This document shows, piece after piece, positions 46,901 through 59,479 of a stretch of DNA of 64,000 bases. Made by a program: the position numbers and the translations under genes. The notes beneath the pieces were generated by a model, which saw nothing but the letters and a program-made list of their open reading frames with translations, made no database searches and was not told where the DNA came from. Source of the stretch: Kalmusia sp. IMI 367209. Lineage: Eukaryota > Ascomycota > Dothideomycetes > Pleosporales > Didymosphaeriaceae. Positions within the stretch are counted from its first letter, which is position 1. Each line of letters begins with the position of its first letter. The stretch spans positions 3,658,001 to 3,722,000 of the forward strand of contig JAPEUQ010000002.1 in the NCBI GenBank assembly GCA_027946365.1. The letters are read 5' to 3'.

Positions 46901-48136
46901 GCTATCCGAGAAGTTGTTCTTCGGGAAGTACAACCTCCATTGGAATCCTACGATGGGTACTTCGCGGATACAGAGTGTACTTACGGCAAGGGCACAGAAA
47001 TAAGAAGGTACACGAAAGCTGTCTCGAAGATCAATAGCCGGGTCCCGAGTGACAAGACAACAACAAATCTTACAATACCACCCACTTTACGCTTTCATGG
47101 AGCGGACAGGATGTACACTATTAAGAAGGAGCTCGGCAAAGGTGCTTTCGCTCCTGTCTATCTGGCAGAAAGTGCTTCTATAGAAGAACACGACGACGAT
47201 CACCCCGTGCAGATGGGTAAGGGTGAGTTCGGACTCAAGCGCCACTCACTAGAAGCGCTCAAGATGGAGGAGCCGCCTTCCCCCTGGGAATTCTACATCA
47301 TGCGGCAAGCTAAGAGGCGTTTGGGGGTCTCTCGCGCCGCAGACTCAGTTATCCACGCATACGAGATGCACATGTTCAAGGATGAATGCTATCTGGTAGA
47401 GGAGTTCAGAGATCAAGGCACGTTGCTCGATCTGGTGAACATTGCTCGCGCGGATAACGGTGTGATGGACGAGCAGCTTGCGATGTTCTTCACCATCGAG
47501 CTTCTTCGGACAGTCGAAGCATTACACTCCAAGGGATTGATTCATGGTGACTTGAAGGCCGATAACATCCTCGTTCGCTTTGATGCGTTATCCAAAGAAG
47601 AGCAGTTGGACTCGCAATACAAGCGCGACGGCCGTAATGGCTGGGCATCGAAGGGCATCGCCCTCATTGACTTTGGCCGTGGTATCGACATGAAAGTCTT
47701 CAAGTCCGAGGTGCAGTTCATCGCTGACTGGCCCACGACTGAAGCTGATTGCGCTGAGATGCGCGAGCTGCGGCCATGGACCTACCAGATTGATTACCAC
47801 GGCCTCGCAGGAATCATCCATAGTCTTCTCTTTGGCAAGTACATCTCGACTGTCGCAGAAAGAGCGGCCACACTCGGTGCGGGCGCAACGAAGACGTACC
47901 GCATTAAAGAGAGCTTGAAGAGGTATTGGCAGACGGAGATTTGGCAAGAAGCCTTGGATTTGTTGTTGAATCCGTTGATGCACTTGGAGGGGGAGGAGGG
48001 CAGGAAGATGCCTGTTTCGAGGGGAATGAGAGAGGTAAGGGAGAAGATGGAGGTGTGGTTAGAGGGTAACTGCGAGAAAGGCGTGGGGCTGAAGGCGTTG
48101 GTGAGGAGGATGGAGGAGGCTGTCAAGAAGAGATGA
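43984..48136 (+). CDS. BUB1: Spindle checkpoint kinase Bub1 with two KEN boxes (MadBub type)
   Basis: Kinetochore kinase of the spindle assembly checkpoint. Exons are 43984-44961, 45048-45861 and 45915-48136, in phase, 1337 residues. The N-terminal Mad3/Bub1 TPR domain lies at about 55-200 (DPLDVYDRYVKWTLDAYPS, LWLHYIRLFSDAPRETFAYL). KEN boxes sit at residues 16-18 before the TPR domain and 294-296 after it, the arrangement typical of Mad3/BubR1. A Bub3-binding-like stretch follows (MMIFKDE across the first splice). The acidic middle is disordered. The kinase domain starts near 1000: glycine loop GKGAFAPVY at about 1005, catalytic HGDLKADN with Asp1143, and DFG at 1183-1185. Both KEN boxes plus intact kinase motifs suggest an unsplit Mad3-Bub1 protein. 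Confidence 0.95.
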
Positions 48137-48657
48137 CAATTTATACCGTTAGTGCATTTAGGAGTTTAGCGCGTTAGATGCATTGCTAGGTGTTCTGGGA
48201 TAGTGTATGACCTCAATGAGCTTGTATTCTTTTTATGTGAATCATTACCCTGAATATTCCAAATATGGTGAAAGGGACTGTAGGGAATGTCATGCTGAGC
48301 GCAGTTGTATGTCTAATCAAGACCAATTCCCTGCACTAGTGTGCTTTTGTAAGTTCGACTGGCTGTTTCGTTGAGAAGGCGCACCGCCACAAGCGCCACA
48401 GCGGCTTTGGTGGGGAAAGCGCGGTGGCAGCCTTGAGCTTAGAGAGCTTCACTTGAACACACGCTCACTATACTTGAATCACTGCGACTGAATTGCATTT
48501 TGAAAATCTCGCCCACTTTCCTACTCCACGGCTAGACGCCCTCGACCTACCCGACTGTCGCAACGTCCAGAGCAGGTGCAACGAGCGCTTCGTAAACGCC
48601 CCCGCGTTGCTCCTGCACCACCCTTCACCGCGAGAGCTGCGACCTTTTGCATGCAGG
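48137..48657. other. Intergenic bub1-csn3
   Basis: About 520 bases. The csn3 frame remains open upstream to 48493, so a longer N-terminus is possible, but the conserved protein begins at MSADLVHSLLSF. Nothing else was seen. Confidence 0.5.
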
Positions 48658-50373
48658 ATGTCCGCTGATCTGGTCCACTCTCTGCTTAGCTTCCAGCCAG
48701 ATGCTCCAGAGCTACAACAGAGGCGGGAGTATAACAAGGAAGCCGTGGACTTTGTAAAGCATGTGCATAGCTTGAGCGCGGCGAGCTTTCTGAAGGGCGC
48801 AGACTCGCCGCAAGACCCACTGGATGTGAGTCTCCTTGATCCTATATCTTTCACGCGTCTAATCAGCATAGGTGTTGAGCCCTACGACGAACGCAATAGC
48901 ATACGCTTACACACTCCGACACCGCATCGAAGCGGCTGTGAAGAAGAACCCAGAGCAGCTCCGGCCAGGAAACTCGTTATGGAATAAGCTGGTGTTATTT
49001 CTAGAATCATTCGACCCAGTACAGATGCGCTATGCTGGTGATCAGTGGAAGAAGCTGGTGGACTACGTCGAACAGATTGCGCGAAACGAAGGCACAGTAC
49101 GTCGAAGCTGCTGACGCTCAGTATCATGACACCTGCTAACATAGCGTAGCCTGCTCTCGCTATTGCTCCCATTCGCTCCGCACTGTTTCGTCTCGACCCC
49201 ACCACCGGCACTTTCACTTCGACGCACCTCCGGTTCCTCCAACTCTGCATGGAGACTAGGTCGTATAAGGCGGCACTTCCGATCCTCAACAACTACATAC
49301 ATAGCCTACCCACGGTAATTCCTCAGGCGACGCGAGAAGGATTGGAGTATTCTGTGCTGGCCGCGGATAGCGTTTCGAGCGGGGAGTTCATCCACACAAA
49401 ATCGGGCCATACTGATAAGATCAGCTTGCTCGATCTTCAGGAGTACTATGTCTTAGGCGCCATGGCGTACCTTGGAGAAGGGGAGTTCACAAAGGCGTTG
49501 CACTTCTTGGAACACGTGCTGATTACTCCCGCAAACAACGCGCTTAATGGCTTGATGCTGGAAGCGTACAAGAAGTGGGTGCTTGTTAGCTGTTTGGTCG
49601 ACAAGGCTTCCTACAAACATCCCCCTCGAACCATGAGTGGCGGCGCGGTCAAGAACTGCAAATCGACTGCTAAAGCATACGAGGCGCTTGCAGATGCCTT
49701 CCAGCAACTGAGCAACCTGCCGAAACTCAAAGCCCAGGTCAACGCAGGAAAAGATATATGGGCCGAGGTAAGTTATGGACCTACGAAACACTTCATGCTG
49801 GATGAGTTCCTCCCACTTTCGTTACTCCACATGAAACTTGTTTTGTCTGTTTCAACGCACAGCGCTTATACAACGTAGGACGGCAACACAGGTCTCGTCG
49901 AGGAGCTCGTGGAACACCAAAACCGAGCGTACCTCTCTCGCCTATCACGGACCTTCTCGGCCATTCCCGTCTCAAACATTGCGAGCAACGTGGGCAGCAG
50001 TGTGGAGCAAGTCACCACGTTTGTGGATTCGCTAATCCAGAAGGGTCTCTTAAACGCCCAGCTTGAGGCGAACGACAAGTCGGAAGCAGGCGCCGTCTTG
50101 CGTTTCTACCTCGACCCCACCAAGGGACCCCTGGCCAAGACGGAGAAGCAGCAGCAGCAGGCGCTGTTTGAGCAGACGCAGCGGACGAATTTGCTGGCTG
50201 AGCAGGTGAAGGATGCGGACTACCGTTTGAGCATCACAAAAGAATACGTGGAGTTTGTCAAGCGGCAGAACAAGAAACAATCGAGCGGAGGCGGAGGCGG
50301 AGGCGCGGACCCCATGGACGTCACCTTTGATGACGGCGACATGGATGAGGACATTATGGGCGACATGCGCTGA
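48658..50373 (+). CDS. csn3: COP9 signalosome subunit 3
   Basis: PCI-domain subunit of the COP9 signalosome, the complex that removes Nedd8 from cullins; in Aspergillus it controls development and light response. Exons are 48658-48825, 48872-49096, 49150-49767 and 49879-50373, all phase 0, 501 residues. Helical repeats fill residues 60-340 (SYKAALPILNNYIHS, YYVLGAMAYLGEGEFTKALHFLEHVL). The PCI winged helix follows at about 350-440 (LSRTFSAIPVSNIASNV, FVDSLIQKGLLNAQLE). A coiled coil, a Gly run encoded by GGA/GGC codons, and an acidic tail (MDVTFDDGDMDEDIMG) end the protein. The Rpn3 proteasome subunit is the main alternative; the PCI sequence and length favour CSN3. Confidence 0.87.
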
Positions 50374-51051
50374 GGGCTAGTATCTGGTTGGCGCATTGGA
50401 ATGTTCGCACGGTGCAGTGGCTGCGAGAGACTCACAGCACTTATCAGTGCCATCTCGGGATAAGCAGTCAGACGGGCCATGACGCAATAACGGTAATGCA
50501 TGAAACGCGACGAGATGGGCATAGGTGCCGTCTCTGGACATGGACACGATGGGATGAGCAGTGGGGCTTCATAGATTAGGCTGACGATGGCACCACGTAG
50601 AGCTGTGCGCGCGAAAGGCGCACGTAGTCACGGAACGATCATGGCACCCACCTTTTGTTGGCCCCTTTAGCACCATGAGTGGATGTGACGTGACTAAGAC
50701 GCGTTGCTTTTGACCCGTGTTCGCGACGCGGAAGTGCAGACCCGGCTGTATCAGGTGAAGATGGTAGCGTGAGATGTGTAGATACTCAGGGTACTTGTAC
50801 AGGGAGCTGCTCCGTAGGGCTTGTCGAGTCCGACGGAACGGCCCCCCTTTGCAGACCTCCAGGACAGAATCACAGGCATTCGGGGTCCAGCAGCAGACGA
50901 GCGGATGTAAGCAGCGCAGCCGTGTCACTGCCACTTTTCCTCTCTTTTCGTCGTTCCTCGGCGGTGGACAGGCGAACAGCTGGCGACCCGCCCGTCGCGC
51001 CTGTCAGTTCCCCAATTATTGCCCAACGGCGCTGCCAGAGTGCGCCCTCGT

Positions 51052-51086
51052 CCCTATCCTATCCTATCCTATCCTATCCTATCCTA
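51052..51086. repeat. TATCC pentanucleotide microsatellite
   Basis: About seven copies of TATCC followed by degenerate copies (TACCG, TACCC) to about 51120, in the upstream region of the MIT-domain gene. Confidence 0.9.
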
Positions 51087-51252
51087 CCGTACCCTACCCC
51101 ATCCTATCGCGTCCCATCTTATCCCTCTCGCCGCCGTTAGTCAGGTACGCGGCATCCGGAATTGCGAAACTTCCCTCTTGGGCTAAACACGCAACCCACC
51201 CTCTCGAGCCGCGACTCCAGCAAAGCGGTGCGCCCGTGGGCCAGCAGCGAGC

Positions 51253-51291
51253 ACAGCAGCAGCAGCAGCAGCACCACCACCACCACCACCA
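51253..51291. repeat. CAG then CAC trinucleotide array
   Basis: Six CAG units run directly into about six CAC units. It lies outside any supported coding frame, about 420 bases before the ATG of the MIT-domain gene. Confidence 0.9.
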
Positions 51292-51708
51292 GCTGCGCGT
51301 CGTGTGTGTCGTGTGTCTGGGCCCAGCGCAGTGGACGTCGGCGAGCGCGCAGTGTCGAACAATTCTCGTGCAGCTGCTACGCGGCGCCGTTCTCTTCGGG
51401 ATCCTCTAACTCCTGGCGCTAGCCCGTCCGGGCGCTGTGTCTAAACACCCCCTGGCGCTCGTGGTGAGCGCTTGGCCGCCTCGCATCTCCACCTGGGGCC
51501 TAGGGGTCTGCGCGCCTCCGATACACAGCAGGACTTCTGGCAGCACTGCAGCACATCGCCCGTCCGACCCGCTGCGAAGCTGTTGAATTGTGCGCGTTCC
51601 TGCACACGCCGCAATGCGGGAAGAAGCTGTGCATAAACGTGCATGAGAACGGGAACGGCAGTCTCAGACACTGGCACTGGAACAGGCCTCAGGCGCAGGG
51701 TCACCGAC

Positions 51709-54700
51709 ATGAACCTCTTCACCACACAGTCACCCGCAGACGTCGCCGGGCCTCCCCACCGCCGCCCCTCGCGCAGCAATTCGCTCTCCTCCTCGTCGGT
51801 CGTCACGGTCAAGCGGTCCGCCTCATTCAAAGACTCGATTCCGGATACGTCCAAACCCCACAGCAGGCCTACACCGCCAGAAGCCAGACGCCGCAGTAGC
51901 GCTGCCGCCGGCGCAGGCGACGCCCTGGGGACTTTTAGGGAGGGAATTGCCAATCTCAACCGCTGGTCGCAGAGCACCGAGAGCACTGTGGCCTCGCCCA
52001 GGGAGAAGGGACACGCGCCGCAACCCAGCTTCTCGCGCCATCTCCAGTCCCACTCGCTCTCCGCGGTCAATGGATCCGCTGCGCATCCGCCGTCGCCATC
52101 ACGCCTCAACGCCTCGCCCACACGCATCACCAACCCATTCTCGTCCAACCGCTCGCCGGCCTCGAGCCCCCGCCGCACTGCCCGACCGCGATCGCCCGTG
52201 TACAACCCCCCACCGTCGGCCACGGACCCTCCGCAGATCCCCTCCCTACCGGCCCTCCTCCCGGCCACAGTCTATAACCCCAACAGCCCGCACACGGGCT
52301 CCTCGAGCGATCCCCCCTCCACCGCCGGGCTCGTCACACCGACCACGTATACCCAGTCTTCTACCGATTACTTCAGTTCGAAGCCTCGACCCCAACCGGG
52401 CCAGCGCCCACCCTCACGGAGCAAGGCGGACAGGATATTAGGGAGGTCGCCGCTGGGGTCGCCACCGGTCAGTGTTCTTGAGTCGGAAGCAAGGTACAGG
52501 GCGAATTCGGGCGCTTCTCGGCCATTAGCAGCGGGCCGCCCCTCGATTGGGGCCGCAAGGGATTCGGTACAGAAACCAGCGCAGAGCGCTGTTCACGAAC
52601 GGTCATTCTCGAAAGAGCAGGAAACCAGAGACCGGAGTGAAAGCAACGCCAGTAGCCGCCTAGACGACGGCGTCCAGGGCACCCCTCCGCGCACTCGGGA
52701 GCGGAGGGAGAAGGACAAAAAGACCATGCTCTCACGCGCGCTGCAGAAAGCGAACACTGCAGTCTTGCTGGACAATGCGCAAAATTTTGAGGGCGCCATG
52801 GAGGCGTACGGGGACGCGTGCAAATTGTTGCAACAAGTCATGATACGGAGTTCAGGTGAAGAGGACAAGCGCAAACTGGACGCAATCGTGAGTTTCACAG
52901 GCCAAAGCCCGCTTCTCGGCGAATACTGACATATGGGTAGCGTGTGACTTATACCAACCGCATAGAAGAGCTGAAACGATTGGATCCTGGTTATCACTCT
53001 TCAAATGGCAAATCATTGCCCGCGCGTCCCATGAGTAACGAATCACTAGAAGAAGGACGGTCAATGCTACTAGATGCAGGTGACGAAGAGCCCATTATTG
53101 AAACGGCTAGAGTCACCAGGATAGTCGACGATCGACCCATTGACGACGATGTGTTCAGGCGACCGGACCTAGAACGACCCCCTCCGCAGCGGTTACCTCT
53201 CCGGATGGCTCAGCCAGGAGGGCAGCGAGAATCCGTCATCACGACAGCAATACGTGACGTCCAGACAGGAATGTCCGGCTCAAGTCAATTCCACCTACAA
53301 CCTCCACCCGGACGACTTGCAAGCAACACTGCATCGCCGGGTACGCCTGGTTTAGAATCGCCTATGGATCGTAGCTATATGCCTCCACCACTTTCTCCGC
53401 GCCGGCCAATATCGCCCCTTCCTTCTTCAAGAAAAGAACCTGAGTCAAGCACACGAGATTTGCTGGAAGAGCCGACCCGACCAGGGCACCAGAGAGGCAA
53501 TAGCAGCGAGTCTATATCTTGGCTTGATACAATTGACGAATCTGGCGGCTCTTCTTGTTCATCGTCTGTACATTCACTTTCCCCGGGTGGCTTACGCCGG
53601 AAGCATATCCGAAATACAAGCGGCGCAACAGAAGCAGAATTTGATGCCGCACTGGATGCCGCCGTAGAAGCTGCATATGATGAAGGCTATGAGCCTTATG
53701 AAGATGGTTCTATGCCAAATTCTGCCGAGCTGAGAGCGAATAGGATGCGGAACGTAGAATTAGCAAAGGAACGGGTACGAGAAGCAGAACGAGAAGAAGC
53801 AATTGCAGCGGCCAAATATCGCTATAAAGAGACGCAATTGCGGAACGAACCACTTCCACATGTCAGAGAGAGCGTGGAGTTCAATTTCCACGATGAAGTG
53901 GAAGAAGAGGAGCGTCTGCTCGACGAGATCACGAGGGAGTACATGCTCGACGGATTTGATTTCGACCTTCAAACGAAGTCGTCATTACCGCGTCAATCAG
54001 ATTCTAGTGGCTTCTCGGGTAGCACGTACAACAGCTCGGTATCGTCGCACAGAACCACGGGTGGAACGTCACTGTCGACCGTTGCGGAAGTCATGCATCA
54101 AACGAAGCCCAAAGCGCAAATAAATTCCCCGCCACCGGTATCTACCTCCACTGGTACCCTGGCATCGGTATCGGAAACACGAACGTCGGAAGGAAACGAA
54201 GCTTCTGAAACAACGCCCAAAGCTCCTATCATTTCAAAAGAAGCAGCCTCGGTACGGAGTCGGAGATTATCTGGACAAAATCTCAAGTCGTTGAAGATCG
54301 AAACATCTTTACCCCCGGTTCCTCCTGCGCCGCACACCGACAAGGCGACACACTCCGAACGAGAAGCGCGACCTGAGATTCCGCCACTACCCAAGTCTGC
54401 GGCCGCTGCAACGTTTGGTGGCACGCAGCCTCTGATCGATGCAACTTTCAAGGTACCCGCAATACCGCAAGCCCACTCTCAGGGCGGACTCAACGCACCC
54501 TCACCACAGGCTCTGGCTCCCAGTCCAGCTGATACCACTTTTACGGTTTCACCAGCAACACCAGCCCTCGGCCATGCCATGTCAAATGATTCCATTCTCG
54601 CACCTGCGTCTCCGAAAACTGGCAAAAACTCCTCAATGGGCATTCGGAAGAACAAGTCCTCGCTTAGTTTGAAGCAGCGAAACCTCTCGGTATCAAGCCC

Positions 54701-55882
54701 AGATGGCTCAGACGGCTCGGTGGCAACGCCCATGAGCGCTACGTTCAACTTTGGGGGTCGAAAGCCAAGCATTGCGCCAGTACCTACCCCAACGCCGAGT
54801 GTTCCTACCTTCAATGTCGATGGCCTACCGAGTGGAGGAATGCACTTGTTTGAGAGCGACATACACTCGCCATACTCCCCTGGATCACCGAGTGGTGCTG
54901 TGGCGAACGCCCCTATTCCATTGGAACCATGTCCGGACGCTCTTCTTCTCCGCCCTTTTTGGCTCATGCGCTGTTTCTATCAGACCATCGCGCACCCACG
55001 TGGCGGGTACCTTTCGACAAAGCTTTTTATTCCTCGTGATGTATGGCGGGTAAAGGGCGTGAAGCTAAAGAACTTGGACGACAAGATTGCTAATTGCGAC
55101 CTGCTTACTGCGGCATTGCAAAGGCTATCAGCGGTCGACACGCTCGATGCCGATGCCGTGCTGGAAGAGATGCAAGCATTTGAAGTGGTCTTGGACCAGG
55201 TCCAGACACAGTTGTCGAAAAAGCTTGGCAACGAGGTCGGCATACAAGGCGTCTCGACACTCTTCAAGGACGCATACACCGTTGGAGTAGGCTCAAATCC
55301 AGAGGGCAATTCCGAAAAGGGGTCTCACGGATCACAAGACCATGGGCCGAAGAGTGCTGTCTCACAGAGCAAGTCCTATCTCACCTCGTGGCGTAAGCTA
55401 CGATCCAAGAACTCTGCGGTGGGCCTCAGCAATATGGCCGGAGCCAAGAGCATGGTGACAGAGGTCTCGAAGGAGTCCTTGACCATGGCTACGCTGCCGA
55501 TGACGAACCTGCCGAACATACGGTTTGCGAAGCGCGATGTCGCGAGCGTAGCGTTCGAGGGCCCCAATTCGGGTTATATGGGCAGTCTGGCGAGGTTGTT
55601 TGATTCGGTTCAGATCTTGGGTAAGCGCATTTATCCCCTACATGCATATACCTCTCTCCCCCTTCTATCCTCCTTCGCTAACATTACACTACAGACCAAA
55701 TCGCTCGCCAAGTCGAAGACCCAGGCCTCAAGCACTCATCTCCCACGCACGTCGGCCTCGAACTCTGCGCCCGCCACGCAGCCGAATTCTTCGGCTTCTA
55801 CATCTGCCGCTTTGTGCTTGCAGATGTGACGCTCATGCTGGACAAATTTATCAAGAGGGGAAGCGAGTGGGTGCTAGTATGA
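51709..55882 (+). CDS. Large MIT-domain protein
   Basis: The MIT domain is a three-helix module that binds ESCRT-III tails, so a role in membrane trafficking or septum work is inferred, not shown. Exons are 51709-52887, 52941-55620 and 55695-55882, in phase, 1348 residues; an in-frame ATG at 51643 would add 22. Residues 1-330 are disordered and rich in Ser, Pro and Arg. The MIT domain lies at about 345-425 (LSRALQKANTAVLLDNAQNF, then KLLQQV), and its third helix crosses the first splice (KLDAIRVTYTNRIEELKRL). A charged coiled coil lies near 600-660. The C-terminal 300 residues form an ordered domain starting CPDALLLRPFWLMRCFYQTI and ending FVLADVTLMLDKFIKRGSEW. The last exon uses a frame that differs from the read-through frame. 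Confidence 0.88.
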
Positions 55883-56602
55883 GACGAGATACGTAGTAAT
55901 GAGGAAGAATTCAAGGGTAGTATTAGGATCCGGCAAAGGGGATCTGGATCCCACTATCGTTTACCGCTATGCGTAGCAGCTCCCGGCTAGCTAGCTAGCC
56001 AGGGACTTCTGTTGATCTACTGTTGGTTGTTGGGGAAGGTGCACAAACGGGGCGGCTGCATGTTTGCATGTTACGGCATTGTCATAGCGAGTGCGCTCGA
56101 TTCGATACTGCTTCTCACGAGTCATGTTTTTTTTCTTCTTCTACTCTCTATTCCGTTTATTTTATTCCACAAATTTTTTCCTGCGTTTTTTTTTTTCCAA
56201 AGTCGAGATATCCCCGATCCATGTTATCAGGCTTTCATTCTTATCGTGTCAGCATAGCGGATCATACCATATCACTATGTCCAGGTTTCTCTTTTGCAGT
56301 CTGTCTTTACTAGACTCGTCAGAAGGGAGCTTGTGGAGGGAGGGGGCTTTGTATGTACGTTGGTATGGTGTGTATGTACATGGCCGAGGGGAGTGCAATG
56401 AAGAGCACGTTGAACGCATTGTGAATCTATCTCGTGTGCAGTTCGTGTTGCCGTGGGGAAATGGAAGTGTTGATGATCCACATATTCAGCAAGTCGGAAT
56501 GAAGAATTTCGGGAAGAAAAGCTGGGGAATGTACATGATTCTTTCGGAACGATGCCGTTCGCCAGCATAATCGCATATGACGAGACCTACTACGGCGGAC
56601 TA
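55883..56602. other. Intergenic, convergent 3' ends
   Basis: About 720 bases between the stops of two convergent genes. T-rich tracts are present, including an uninterrupted T11 run at 56186-56196. Nothing coding was recognised. Confidence 0.55.
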
Positions 56603-57527
56603 CTATGCAGCGAACCGCCTCGCAACCTTTTCCGCCTCCTCAGAAGACCGCCTCCCTTGCTCTCCCTTCCTCCACAACCCGCCCTCCACATTCCTCCCCC
56701 AAAGATCCTTATGCGTGTAGAATTGCCCTTCGTCCAATGGCTTTCTCAACGTCTCCACCTCCCTTTTCCTCGCACCTGCATTCCCGGGCAGGTTCAATGC
56801 ACGACTCCACGCCACCTGCGCACTCTCCAGGGTACTCGACGCGCGGATCGTTCGCAGGATGCTCGAGCTGTTCAACAGATTGGCCTCTAGCATGGAAGTC
56901 GAGAAGGTGGTGACGGTTTGTTGCAGCGCGGCGATGGCTTCGCTGACAGGGGTATTGAGTTCTTTATGCCAAGCGCGGCCAAGGGCAACGAGGGCGTTGG
57001 CGAGGGTAGGTATGGAAGAGACGTAAGTGGTATAGGGGGTGTCGAGGGTAATTTCGGACGGAGGTGTTGGTGTAAGTGTGGGTGGGCGCGGTGAGGTTTC
57101 AGTAGTCGTTGGGTCGACGGCGGTGGTGTTGTCGGGAACGGTTATCCATGCGATCTGGTGGGCGTTAGTAGGACGGGTGAAGGTAGTAGTCAAGGCAGTG
57201 AGCGTACTTTGTCAACATCGAGCAGGTACTTCGCCCTCAGTATCGTCGTGCTAATGTTCGCGATCAGGTCTGCAGTTCCCTGTTTTTCTATCAGCGCGCT
57301 GCGTCTCGCTTTGTCTAAGCGACACTTACCAGTGCTCCCGCCGGACTCGCAGGGCTAAAGAAACCCCAGCTGGAATTGTTGGGCGCAGCATTAATGGTTG
57401 CAGCTGTGGAGTCGATGATCGTCTTCAGATCCGCGAGATCCTGGACAGCATGTGGGGCTACGGTAGGGAGCAAGATGACGCCGGGTAGGAGCATTCTTTT
57501 GATGACCGCCAGGGGACCGGAAGACAT
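56603..57527 (-). CDS. Small protein of unknown function, possible signal peptide
   Basis: Not recognised. Exons are 57527-57330, 57279-57208 and 57154-56603, all phase 0, 273 residues. The N-terminus has a basic residue pair followed by a hydrophobic stretch (KRMLLPGVILLPTVAPHA), which may be a signal peptide. The next 70 residues are Ala/Ser/Thr-rich helices (LADLKTIIDSTAATINAA, TADLIANISTTILRAKYLL). A Thr/Pro-rich linker precedes a second helical part (LANALVALGRAWHKEL). The C-terminus is basic and charged. The arrangement loosely recalls fungal secreted helical proteins, but no family can be named. Three agreeing exon junctions support it as a real gene. Confidence 0.6.
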
Positions 57528-59479
57528 AGTAGGTGTGTTTTGTAGGAGATGTGGGATTTGGAGATACTAGCGGCTGGGATGGGATGCTGTGTAGGCTGTT
57601 ATGGAGGATGGTTCAGAGTGAACCGGAGAGTGACGTTTGTGGTCACAGATAGGTGCGGTGCATGGCGACTCATGTGTCGAGTCGTCCTTGCCTGAAATGA
57701 TGGGAAATCAGAGGCAGCCGCAATGAGGAACAACTATAATAGACAGATCGCATCTATCACCATACTTGATTAGAGCCATCGGACCCTCCGATCTTGATAG
57801 ACAAAGACCATGTCCCAGTATCTATGTTCCCCTCTCGGTGATGATCACGTTAACCCACGGATTCACCCCGACGCGACTACTCTTATTGAAGCACATGCCA
57901 TTGATGATTATTTAGAGATTAAGCAGATTCAGGGTTTCAACCTGATTTCAATCCCAAATTTGTACATTGGTCACTGAACTGAATAATGACATAGATTTAT
58001 CTATATGTATTAATACATCAGGTATTATGCATCGCTGATGAAGCGAAAAGAGATATAGCCATCGCTTCACCGAGAATAATCCCAATCGAAGAAACAGCTA
58101 AGAAGAAGAGAACGGCTGCGGACCTGAAGCAGCGCAAAGCTATGCAATTCCTCGAAGAAGGAGGAGCAGACAATGCCGATATTACTTTCGAGAGCCCACC
58201 GTGAAAAGACATACCATGCGACTAGGCGGCTTCGGAGTACTTCACTGCTCTTCAGACATTATACATGTGAAGTGATGATATCGGATAGAGACAGACTGCA
58301 GAAACCTACACCCTCCATCCCAACGTTCTCGAAATGCCCAAGGAGCCACTCAAATTGTACCCCACGGAGTCCGAGGAGTGCTTTTGCTACTTCCCCCTCG
58401 GTACTATTCCCCTTGAATGAAATCTCTTTGCTCTTATCTATGCTCAGGCTCTCCTAGAGGGGGCCGCTGCAGATCCCGGTTGAAGCCAGCGCGATAGAAA
58501 CCACAAGCATGCACTTCACGCATGTCCTTGAATTCATCCTCCTCCAATCGTCCTTCTCGTCGTCATTTGTTGACTCCTGCGCGATACGGTAGTGCAGGTG
58601 GAACTCGGCGCTCAACGCATTGTGGAGCCGGTAGTAAGAGTTGTTAAACTCATTGAGTTGGGTGATGTAAAATCTCTGATAGCGGTAATTCACCCACAAC
58701 AGGAACGCCAACGACTGCCAAGCGACCCGCACCCACAATTAGCTGGTAACCGCAGCTAGGGCAGACCTGCTTCCACAAGATCTACAGCACTTAGAGCGTC
58801 AACGACACGCTATGCATTCATGACCACTTAGAAGTAAGTAGTATAAATTCTGGAAGAGCTCGTCAAGATTCAGCCTCAAAGCTGCCAGGTCCAAATCGAT
58901 CAGCTTGTTGACATCAGAATGTATGCATTTGTGGTTACTCACAAGCAAGCCGTAGAGCAATCGATATCAAAGAACCAAATGGTAGAAACTTTCAAAAGTA
59001 TAAGGAGAAAAGAAAGTAGTGGAGACGTCGGCATCTGAGTCCTATATACTGCATGGGCTACCCAGCCAGCCAGTGTGGAGTGATAGTAAAGTGGAAAGGA
59101 AGTTGCAGATTTTCAGCGAAACGTGATCGCTGGGTCAAAACAAGGGAAGAGCAAAGCTGTTAATTGTCAGGGAAGTAGAGAGTCCTGGATTATGTTATAA
59201 TGATCCTGCTAGCTGCTACAAACTACCACTGCCTGAATGACTTTGGGGTATGGAACGTCTCTAAAAGAAATAGCAACAGGAGACAAACAAACGGAACAGG
59301 GAATCAGATAAAGAAGCACTGATCGCTAGCAAGCTCTAGTATAAATAAGAGACGGAATAGCTTAGTTAGAGGACCGAGACATTCGAGGGAAAGGCACAAA
59401 CAAGGGGCGGTTTTCGAACGTGTAAAGGGAACTAGAATTGGTGAGCACACGTATTGACCCCTTGCATCCCAAGAAAGAC
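57528..59479. other. Gene-poor interval with a paralogue relic
   Basis: About 1.95 kb, AT-rich. A minus-strand frame at 58738-58454 (94 codons) is not recognised and may be part of the relic described separately. No intact gene, RNA gene or terminal repeat was seen. Confidence 0.45.
58285..58425 (-). pseudogene. Degenerate fragment of a paralogue of the 59.5-60.3 kb gene
   Basis: The minus strand encodes STEGEVAKALLGLRGVQFEW followed by FENVGMEGVGF. The intact gene 1.1 kb away has STEQVLAKALLGIRGVRTVD and GTGKIEGGF in the same order. Over the AKALLG[LI]RGV codons the DNA agrees at about 22 of 30 positions. The flanks do not align clearly by eye, so only a fragment is preserved. This suggests an old tandem duplication with one copy decayed. 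Confidence 0.5.

Larger units (their letters stand above)
50374..51708. promoter_or_regulatory. Repeat-rich upstream region of MIT-domain gene
   Basis: About 1.3 kb without a supported gene. It contains a pentanucleotide array and a trinucleotide array (listed separately) and is C-rich from 50.9 kb. Probably promoter and 5' leader; several plus-strand frames here are compositional. Confidence 0.55.
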
